The translations under genes were made by a program, and so were the position numbers. Shown here one piece after another: positions 8,719 through 15,634 of a DNA stretch of 64,000 bases. The stretch is from positions 1 through 64,000 of the forward strand of contig NZ_LYXE01000086.1 in assembly GCF_002532075.1 (NCBI RefSeq), in the 5' to 3' direction. Each line of letters begins with the position of its first letter. The first letter of the stretch is position 1. Under the pieces are notes generated by a model. That model was not told where the DNA came from, ran no database searches, and worked only from the letters and a program-made list of their open reading frames with translations. The stretch comes from Candidatus Chloroploca asiatica. GTDB lineage: Bacteria; Chloroflexota; Chloroflexia; Chloroflexales; Chloroflexaceae.

Positions 8719-8769
8719 GCTTCCCTCCGCTCGGGGGCGTGGGCACGCGCCCTTCGCGTACCTCTCTCT

Positions 8770-8970
8770 ATAAAGGATAGACCGCTGCCGGTCGCCAAAA
8801 GATACGGGGATGGGGCAAGGAAAGCTGATGATCTTCGATTCGCGTGCGCGTGATCGTCACCGGCACGCCGCAGCATCAGTGCAGCCCTGGGTGGACAGCG
8901 TGAACCCTGGCATGGTCGTCCCAGCCTATGCGCCGCGCCCCCGTAGATAGCAGGCTAGACCGCTACCGGT
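8770..8970. repeat. ~200-bp repeat block, left copy
   Basis: Runs from TAAAGGATAGACCGCTGCC to a second, related motif GGCTAGACCGCTACCGGTC. A highly similar copy at 10390-10770 is interrupted by a 151-bp insert. Each end carries the short hairpin GACCG-CTGC-CGGTC or a near version. Confidence 0.75.
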
Positions 8971-8992
8971 CACCGTGATGTGCATACAAAAA

Positions 8993-9252
8993 ATTGTTGT
9001 GCGTAGCAAGAAGATATAGACACACAACAAATCAGTAGATCGCACGACCATTCCACCAGGTCGCACTGCACGCCCCCGGCTTGCCTTCTTAAGCTAGGTG
9101 CCGCAGGTGGGTTGACGCAAGCCGCTGGCTACTATACAATAGTTGTGTGTTAAAAGTATAGGACTACACACAACTTATAAAGATAACCCAGGGATCCTGA
9201 TAGGCTGGGCAATCGATGCTCGTCGTGTGTCCTTAAAATAGAACGACACACC
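8993..9252. promoter_or_regulatory. Repeated TTGTGTGT-type inverted sites upstream of 9256 gene
   Basis: AGTTGTGTGT (9141-9150) faces its perfect complement ACACACAACT (9166-9175). A similar pair ATTGTTGTG / ACACACAACAA lies at about 8998-9032, and CGTGTGTC / GACACACC flank the AT-rich stretch just before the start at 9256. This looks like a set of operator or initiator sites. No binding protein can be named. Confidence 0.45.
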
Positions 9253-9255
9253 ACC

Positions 9256-9975
9256 ATGAGCCGCACCCTTCATCGTCAAGAACGCGCCAGGCGTGCCAAC
9301 GAGCGGGCGAAACGGCGGAGGGATCTGCTGACCCAGGCCGAGCAGGTGCGGGCCGACCTAGCGCGAACCGCCCGCGACTGTGCCATGTTCGCCTTTGGCC
9401 CTGGCGATGAACCACGCGCTGAGCGGCTCGATGCCCACCTCGCCCGCCTGGAAGCCGCGCACGCCGCGCTGCGCCTGGCGCACATCGTCCTCACCGAAGA
9501 CCACCCGGCGCACCTGGGCCCCCTGCCTGACGAGCTTCAGGCAGCACTCGGACGTTGGAAACGCGCCAGCGAAGGCTGGTGGGAAGCGCGGCTCATCTGG
9601 CGGCTACGGCTCCAGATCACGGTCGATCCCACCACCAACCGCCTCAGTCTCACCCTTGTCTTGCGCCCCTTCGGCCCCTACTACTACCGGCATTGGCGCC
9701 AAGAAGGCACCCAGCATACCCAGTACCTTGGGCGCAAGCGGCCAGACGACTATCCTGAAGATCAGGAAGTCCTGGAACTGCCTCCGCCCGAACCGGTCGC
9801 CCCCGGCTCCGCCCTGGGCCAGGAAGCCATCGCCCTGGCCGAGCGGTTGGCCGTGCGCTACAACACAACCGAGGACATTGCGCAGCGCCAACGGGTGCTG
9901 CGGGTGCTGCGTGCAGCCGGGCGACGCGTGGAACGGCGGGTTCAGCAACAACCTTCTGGGACGAGTTGCAAGTGA
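9256..9975 (+). CDS. Hypothetical protein with DUF6788-like motif
   Basis: 239 residues. The N-terminus is a charged helical segment (RQERARRANERAKRRRDLL), probably a coiled coil. The middle is beta-rich and includes PYYYRHWRQEGTQHTQYLGR, close in pattern to the 'GPY-Y-RW-EGG-hhsRYLGK' motif common in plasmid and phage proteins of the DUF6788 type. The C-terminus is helical and basic. No Shine-Dalgarno precedes the ATG; the gene may be leaderless or controlled by the upstream inverted sites. The 3' end runs into dispersed repeat copy B, so the last residues may not be original. Function unknown. Confidence 0.6.
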   Translation: MSRTLHRQERARRANERAKRRRDLLTQAEQVRADLARTARDCAMFAFGPGDEPRAERLDAHLARLEAAHAALRLAHIVLTEDHPAHLGPLPDELQAALGRWKRASEGWWEARLIWRLRLQITVDPTTNRLSLTLVLRPFGPYYYRHWRQEGTQHTQYLGRKRPDDYPEDQEVLELPPPEPVAPGSALGQEAIALAERLAVRYNTTEDIAQRQRVLRVLRAAGRRVERRVQQQPSGTSCK

Positions 9976-9994
9976 TGACGAGGCTCCTCGTATT

Positions 9995-10043
9995 ACACGT
10001 TACCGCTTCATGCGGCTGGTGACACGAATCTCGGGTGAGGGCC
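9995..10043 (+). repeat. Dispersed repeat, copy B
   Basis: ACACGTTACCGCTTC then ATGCGGCTGGTGACACGAA. Lies immediately downstream of the 9256 gene. Confidence 0.7.
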
Positions 10044-10084
10044 CTGTTGCGTAGCGGTGGCGAAGCTGGTGCAGGGTACCAGGA

Positions 10085-10386
10085 CTGTTAGGAGCGAAGA
10101 TGTAATTTACAACGCTAACTGTATCCGTGTAGAAACTGGCTTTTTTTGGGCGGCAAACAAAACTCAAATCAGGGGTTGAAGCGATTCTCCGACAGGTTTC
10201 AGCCGGAAACTATCCCTGCTTCCACACCTTCTGGTCTCTCACGCAACTGCTTCACAGCTAACTTGTCCGAGTTTGATCGTACTGAGCCGAGTGTTCTCAG
10301 ACGAGTTGATCCAAGAGCTAGATTCATGCTGCTGACTTTGTGAAATATTTCGATAACGTTGTAAATTGCACGTTCGCTCCTAACAG
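10085..10386. mobile_element. 302-bp MITE with 30-bp terminal inverted repeats
   Basis: The left end CTGTTAGGAGCGAAGATGTA continues to ATTTACAACG at 10114. The right arm 10357-10386 is its reverse complement at 27 of 30 positions. No transposase frame lies inside, so it is non-autonomous. The right end abuts the repeated block that starts at about 10390. No target duplication is evident. Confidence 0.75.
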
Positions 10387-10389
10387 GCC

Positions 10390-10770
10390 TAAAGGATAGA
10401 CCGCTGCCGGTCGTTAAAAGATACGGGGATGGGGCAAGGAAAGCTGATGATCTTCGATTCGCGTGCGGTCGTGATCGTCACCGGCCCCCCGCAGCATCAG
10501 TGCAGCCCTGGGTCGGCATCGACGCCATGCACGACCAAGCGTCAGAGCCGCAAAGTCGGCTTTGAACGACAGAGCCTCCTTTCGAGAGAGAGCCGGGCCG
10601 GATGATCGGCCTTGACCCGCGCTGCGTGTCACCAGCCGCCTGAAGCGGTACCGGGTCACCAGGTGGACAGCGTGAACCCTGGCATGGTCGTCCCAGCCTA
10701 TGCGTCGCGCCCCCGTAGATGCAGGCTAGACCGCTGCCGGTCGCCAAACGATACGGGTATGGGGCAAGGA
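10390..10770. repeat. ~200-bp repeat block, right copy with a 151-bp insert
   Basis: Matches 8770-8970 except for extra DNA at 10514-10664. The insert is bracketed by GGT and contains dispersed repeat copy D in inverted orientation (10608-10656). A further partial copy of the end motif (CTAGACCGCTGCCGGTCGCC) is at about 10726-10748. Confidence 0.75.
10608..10656 (-). repeat. Dispersed repeat, copy D
   Basis: On the minus strand it reads GGTACCGCTTC then GCGGCTGGTGACACG and GCGGGTCAAGGCC. It lies inside the 151-bp insert. Confidence 0.7.
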
Positions 10771-11100
10771 AATCTGACGCTCGCTCTATCCCTGATCGTG
10801 CGCAGGAGAAGCATGCCGGGAACCTGCCCACGCGCCGCACCGTGACCTAGCCAGCGGCGATTGCCCCGATCTCGCTCAGCATCGTCACAGAAACGCCGCA
10901 CCACTAGTTCTCCCTCCAAATGCCCATCGACCAGGGTGAGTGGCCCCTGCTCACTGCTCAAGACCATGGTTCAGGAGGAGGGACTCCTACAGGTTCTCGT
11001 TTTTTGATGGTTTCCGTTCCGATTCTAGCGGGAGCCCAAGCATCCGTCGTTGTCAACTCGTGCCAGAAAGAACATGCTGGCACGACATGCCAACTTGTGC
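10771..11100. other. Intergenic, no supported gene
   Basis: About 330 bp of non-coding DNA between the repeat block and dispersed repeat copy C. The stretch AACTCGTGCCAGAAAGAAC near 11056, also seen in altered form at about 5657, suggests that the dispersed repeat is longer than its core. Confidence 0.4.
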
Positions 11101-11147
11101 CACGTGAGCACTTTATGCGGCTGGTGACACGAAGTTTGGGTCAAGGC
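11101..11147 (+). repeat. Dispersed repeat, copy C
   Basis: CACTTTATGCGGCTGGTGAC continuing to GGGTCAAGGC. It adjoins a truncated gene on the minus strand. Confidence 0.7.
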
Positions 11148-11224
11148 TCAGCAGCAAGCTCCAACGCCAGAGGAACGGGCCCATCTGGTGGCGGGCTTGA
11201 TCCAGCGGTTTTGGAGAGGATACA

Positions 11225-11402
11225 CGGAATCCTCACATTCAAGTAATTGTCCCTTTTCAAGGGTTATGTCTCTAACATCTGGCCTGTATTGGAAGCTGAA
11301 AGACATTGTGGATTTTGCTCCCATATCGGCATTTATTTTCTGTGGGTACAAGAATAAGATCGTGAAAGCAAGCAACAACAATACATGGTTCCTGGCTTTC
11401 AT
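11225..11402 (-). pseudogene. Truncated exported protein (ADMG.K.SM.F.F type)
   Basis: From the ATG at 11402 the frame gives a typical signal peptide (MKARNHVLLLLAFTILFLYP), then ADMGAKSTMSFSFQY and a Cys in LLECED. I recognise this N-terminus from Chloroflexota exported proteins that normally go on to several membrane segments. Here the similarity stops at about 11225 and the frame runs into dispersed repeat copy C within 90 residues. I therefore read it as the 5' remnant of a gene cut by the repeat. The family recognition is from memory and unverified. Confidence 0.5.
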
Positions 11403-11441
11403 GGCGCTGGCATCAACCATGATCTAATTCCTGCCGATGAG

Positions 11442-11480
11442 ATTTTGGCGCAATGGGCTGGTTGCCTATTGCGCCAAAAT
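11442..11480. terminator. 13-bp perfect inverted repeat
   Basis: ATTTTGGCGCAAT (11442-11454) and its exact complement (11468-11480), loop 13 nt. It lies downstream of the minus-strand gene ending at 11564 and just upstream of the truncated gene at 11402. It could terminate the first or act as an operator for the second. There is no T-run. Confidence 0.45.
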
Positions 11481-11563
11481 AGCGCAATACCTTGTTTAAA
11501 GAAGTGATTAGAGCTTTCCCTTTGGAATCACCTACAAGTCAGACGAATCCATACAGAATTTAA

Positions 11564-14500
11564 TTACCTGAGGATAGCAGGCAAAAAAATCGTCCACGTG
11601 AACTGATTGCTCAAAGGAGCACATTGATCAATGGTGCCATTACTGCCAATATCTGTACATAACTCAATATCACCTTGTCCGTCCCAGGCACCAAAATCAA
11701 AATAGTGTGTGGCACCACCATTGACAAGGATGTTTTTATGAAGAAAGGTGGTTTCTCCAGAAGTACCAACACGAGAGATATTAACAGAGTAGGTGCTATT
11801 TTCGGCCATAGATTGATCAACAACTAGCAATCCCTCTGACATATTTGCCCAATAGCCCACTGTCTTGTTTGCTGCAATATCAGAGCCAATTACGGCGAAA
11901 GAGTAGCTTTGATCTGCCCCATCTAATGCCAATGTGACTGTTGCTTCTTTACTCTCACTGGCATTATAAGTTAGCAAAGAACCGTCTGAGGCAACTGTAA
12001 TTTCATCGCTAGAGGTTGGCCTCAAGTTAATATCACTAACTACAGTAGCATAACTTGGCCCAAATTGCATCACAGATACTGTTTCTGTGGATGTAAGGGT
12101 TTGTCCATCAAGTGTGATTGTATAAGTGTCATTAAGAGGGAGGAAATAAGTTGGTTCTGCCTCGTCCAGCCCTAGTAGCATAGGCATAGCGTGAGCATCC
12201 TCGATTCCGTCAACAAAGATGCTTCCATCATAACCAAGTCGTTGTCCAACTTGATTGGTTATCAAGAGACGCCCACCAGTCGTCCACACTTCGGCTGAAA
12301 TAACTGAAGTAGCATTGGTTGCCTGGTTACTACTGCCACACCAAGGACAGTCTGGCTGTTGAGTATGCAGCGAGATCGGAACATATCCCAACGAGTTTGT
12401 AGAAGCACTACCAGTCCAGGTCATGCTGCCACTGAGAGCGTAACTCCAAGTATTAGCCTGTGTGTCAACCACAACAAATCGGTTATTGTCATTGGGGTGA
12501 TTATTGTCATAAACATAAATATGCACCGTCCCGTTTCCCTGATCTTCAATAGCGTAAGGCGTTATGGCGTGCCCAGAACGCATGTCCTGTCGATAAACAA
12601 ACAAGATAAGCGGATCTGACATCGTGTACAAATCATTGACGATGGTGGCTGGCGATGCTTGTCTAATCTGCTGGATTTGTGTACCCACTGGGTTAGTCAA
12701 TTGTAGGACAAAATAGTAGGCAATATTTCGCCTACTATTTGCAAGTGTCAAATCATATGTGTTACTTGCTCCAGACTGGAAATCGGAAGGCCTGTCGGTA
12801 CCATCGAAAAAGCGAGAACTGGTAGCCGCCATGCCATAGCAATGCCCGCCGTTCATTGAACGGTTAGCGCGGTAGTGCCACAAGTCTGCTGATGGCTTAA
12901 CAAAGCAGACACTCCCCGCCATCCAACAGACGTTATCCTGGCCAAACATCTGAACTAAAGAATCATACCGGTAATCATAGTCTCCAAATGGGAAGTTTCC
13001 TTCATAATTTTCAAACCCATATCCGTCAGGATTGGAGCGGAATCCGGCATCTTGAATAGATAGAATATTTGAGAGTGCGGAAGTATCACCGTTTGTATCA
13101 ACAGATTTGATTGCGAAGTACCATCGCGTGTTTGTTGTTAGCGTACCAAAGGTCATGGTTTCAGAACTTCCAGGTGCTCCCGGTGTAGGTTCGCCAGAAA
13201 TCTGGGTTGCACTTGTCCAGTTACCTTCACTTATTGGACTGTCCAGATAGCGAATATCATACTGAACAACAGAATTGCCGTCAGAATCACCTGGGGCCGT
13301 CCAATTGAGGCTTATTTCCCCTAAATTAGATGTTGGAGAGACACGTAGATCGTTTAGAGTAGGAGGCGATGTTCCCCAATCAACCTCGTGAACAAAGACA
13401 TCCGCTGTAACGTTTGTATCATCACTGACAAGATTACTCTCAAATGATGTAAAAGCGACCAGAGACCCATCGTTAGAGATTGTCGGCAACCCTATCGGCC
13501 CATCACCAGGCCATAGCTTATCGGACGACCTTGCAATGTGTTTGGTCTGGCCGGTGGTTCGATCATGCACAAAGATGTCTGGCGAATTATCTGTATCACC
13601 GCTCAACACATTACTGGCAAGCGTTTCGAAGACAACGTAGCGTCCATCGCCAGACATCGTAGACGAAAAAGCCCACCCATTTGATTCGGTGCCATCAGAG
13701 CCAACCGAAACCCGGCTGGTTTGATTGGTTTGGCGGTCATAGACAAAAATATCGGCTTTACTGTTTGTGTCACCACTCACGAGATTCGTTGCCCAAGATG
13801 AGAATGTCACAGAGCTTCCATCAGCGGATATTGCGGCGGATCCGGAACCATCATTTGCCTGTACACCATTCAATCCTCCTGATACTCGGATTGTTTGTCC
13901 TGTTTGGCGATCATGCACAAAGATGTCACCTTTACCATTGGTATCGTCACTCACAAGATTTGTAGCATTAGAATCAAAAACAACATACCTTCCGTCAGCA
14001 GAAATAGCAGAGGACGAAGACGAAGAATGGCTATTGGCCTGTATGCCATCAGATGAAATGGAGACACGAGTCGTTTGGCTCGTTTGACGGTCATGGACAA
14101 AAATATCAAGAGTACCATTTGTGTCATTACGAACAAGGTTTGAGGCAAAAGATGAGAAAACTACATACCGTCCATCAGCAGAAATTGCAGGTGTATTCGA
14201 AAGCCCTACACCTGGCCCTGGAGAAAAATATCCACTAGCTTGAGTGCCGTTGGAACTTACGGAAACACGCGATGTCGTGCCTGTTTGGCGATCATGAACA
14301 AAAACATCCCGTTCATTATTTGTGTCTCCGCTGACAAGATTTGTAGCATCAGAGGTAAACGCCACAAAGCGTCCATCAGCTGAAATGGCTGGTTGGTAGG
14401 AATCTCCATTTGCTTGGGTAGCATTGGAGGCAAGAGAAACACGTGTCGTTTGCTGTGCCTCTCGATCATGGACGAAAATATCAATGCTTTGGTTTGTATC

Positions 14501-14731
14501 ATTACTCACCAGATTGGTTGCCCAAGATGAGAATGCAACGTAGCGCCCATCCGCCGAGATCATCGAACTGTCAGACAAGCGATTCCCTTGTTCCCCACTT
14601 GAACTCACCGATACCCGCGTCGTAGAACCCGGTGCTGCATGGACGTGGCTTGGCTCGCGTACTACGGTAATTGAGGTAAGGAGGAGGCTGAGCACGAGGA
14701 GAAGACTGGAAAGAGTGTATGTGCGGGACAT
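11564..14731 (-). CDS. Secreted beta-propeller / Fn3 / cysteine-peptidase-like protein
   Basis: 1055 residues from the ATG at 14731, chosen for its GAGGT Shine-Dalgarno and the signal peptide that follows (TYTLSSLLLVLSLLLTSIT). Residues ~40-440 are WD40-like/PD40 TolB-type propeller blades, each with ISADGRYVAFSSWATNLV and DIFVHDRQTGQTTRVS. Next is a fibronectin type III domain (about 450-550; ISLNWTAPGDSDGNSVVQYD). Then comes a region with GGHCYGMAATSSRFF, later GHAITPYAI and VYDNNHP, the Cys-His-Asn/Asp order of papain-fold peptidases. The rest is beta-rich. GC is clearly lower than in neighbouring genes, which suggests transfer. It probably acts outside the cell. The peptidase call is inference from motif order. 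Confidence 0.8.
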   Translation of the reverse strand: MSRTYTLSSLLLVLSLLLTSITVVREPSHVHAAPGSTTRVSVSSSGEQGNRLSDSSMISADGRYVAFSSWATNLVSNDTNQSIDIFVHDREAQQTTRVSLASNATQANGDSYQPAISADGRFVAFTSDATNLVSGDTNNERDVFVHDRQTGTTSRVSVSSNGTQASGYFSPGPGVGLSNTPAISADGRYVVFSSFASNLVRNDTNGTLDIFVHDRQTSQTTRVSISSDGIQANSHSSSSSSAISADGRYVVFDSNATNLVSDDTNGKGDIFVHDRQTGQTIRVSGGLNGVQANDGSGSAAISADGSSVTFSSWATNLVSGDTNSKADIFVYDRQTNQTSRVSVGSDGTESNGWAFSSTMSGDGRYVVFETLASNVLSGDTDNSPDIFVHDRTTGQTKHIARSSDKLWPGDGPIGLPTISNDGSLVAFTSFESNLVSDDTNVTADVFVHEVDWGTSPPTLNDLRVSPTSNLGEISLNWTAPGDSDGNSVVQYDIRYLDSPISEGNWTSATQISGEPTPGAPGSSETMTFGTLTTNTRWYFAIKSVDTNGDTSALSNILSIQDAGFRSNPDGYGFENYEGNFPFGDYDYRYDSLVQMFGQDNVCWMAGSVCFVKPSADLWHYRANRSMNGGHCYGMAATSSRFFDGTDRPSDFQSGASNTYDLTLANSRRNIAYYFVLQLTNPVGTQIQQIRQASPATIVNDLYTMSDPLILFVYRQDMRSGHAITPYAIEDQGNGTVHIYVYDNNHPNDNNRFVVVDTQANTWSYALSGSMTWTGSASTNSLGYVPISLHTQQPDCPWCGSSNQATNATSVISAEVWTTGGRLLITNQVGQRLGYDGSIFVDGIEDAHAMPMLLGLDEAEPTYFLPLNDTYTITLDGQTLTSTETVSVMQFGPSYATVVSDINLRPTSSDEITVASDGSLLTYNASESKEATVTLALDGADQSYSFAVIGSDIAANKTVGYWANMSEGLLVVDQSMAENSTYSVNISRVGTSGETTFLHKNILVNGGATHYFDFGAWDGQGDIELCTDIGSNGTIDQCAPLSNQFTWTIFLPAILR

Positions 14732-15012
14732 GGGTGACCTCGTTCTTATGGGCGTAGACAGCGTTACTGCTTGTCGCCCTTGATGTGATGGTAGGCTACG
14801 CTGGTGCCAAGCATGTGGGTTTGGGCACAACTGCTCCAAACTCGCATCCTGCGTCGCTGCGTTGAGCAAAGCGCAGCAGCGTTCTTTCCCGATGGAGTGA
14901 CGGTTTGAGCTTAGAGTACTATGAATAAAGATATAATACTAGTCTCATTTTTGTCTAAGAAGCTGTCTGAAAAGGGTGGCGGTCGCCGGGCCATGTTGGG
15001 TACACTTGGAAT

Positions 15013-15582
15013 ATGAAGTACCAAACTTACCCAACAGACCTGACCGACCGCCAGTGGAATTGTATCAAAGATCTCATCCCTGCCGCCAAAGCCGGTGGTC
15101 GTCCGCGTCGTGTGGACATGCGCCACGTGATCAATGCCATCCTGTACGTCGTCGTGAGTGGAATTCAATGGCGGATGCTCCCGAAGGAGTATCCGAAGTG
15201 GAAGACCGTCTACCATTATTTCCGGATGTGGCGTAATGACGGCATCTGGCAACGCATCCATGATACGTTGCGAGCGCAGGTTCGCCGGAAAGCCGGGCGG
15301 CACAAACACCCAACGGCTGGCTGCCTCGATAGTCAAAGCGTCAAAACCACGGCGATTCCGGGCGAACGGGGGTATGATGCGGGGAAAAAAGTCACCGGAC
15401 GGAAACGCCATATCCTCGTTGATACGATGGGGTTGCTGCTGGTGGTGGTCGTCACCGCAGCATCGGTCTCTGATCCCGCTGGGGCGCGGTTGCTGTTTGC
15501 CAAACTTGGCGGGGCAGGGAAGAAGTTGCGGCGCATCTGGGTGGATGGCACGTATCGCGGGAAGGTGGTAGCGTGGGTGATC
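15013..15582 (+). pseudogene. IS5-family transposase, N-terminal part (split)
   Basis: Starts at ATG 15013 (MKYQTYPTDLTDRQWNCI) with the IS5 N-terminal helix-turn-helix region and WRMLPKEYPKWKTVY. The first catalytic Asp is in CLDSQSVKTT and the second in WVDGTYRGK. The frame is cut after KVVAWVI at 15582, where the Tn3-family left inverted repeat begins. It continues in transposon DNA to a chance stop at 15663. The missing third of the protein is at 20357-20569. The joined product would be a complete transposase, so the break is recent and caused only by the insertion. Confidence 0.9.
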
Positions 15583-15620
15583 GGGCTCCCGGTAGAATCG
15601 GAACGGAAAATCCCAATAAG
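15583..15620 (+). repeat. Tn3-family left inverted repeat
   Basis: 38 bp beginning GGGCTCCCGGTAGAATCGG and ending CCCAATAAG. It shares the GGAACGGAAAA core seen in Tn3-type ends. It pairs with 20313-20350 with three mismatches. Confidence 0.95.
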
Positions 15621-15634
15621 CGAAATCGTGTACC

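Noticed and set aside
7640-8746. 368-aa minus-strand frame
   Set aside because: Covers the excisionase-like gene and the small zinc-ribbon gene; no domain and an arginine/proline-rich translation.
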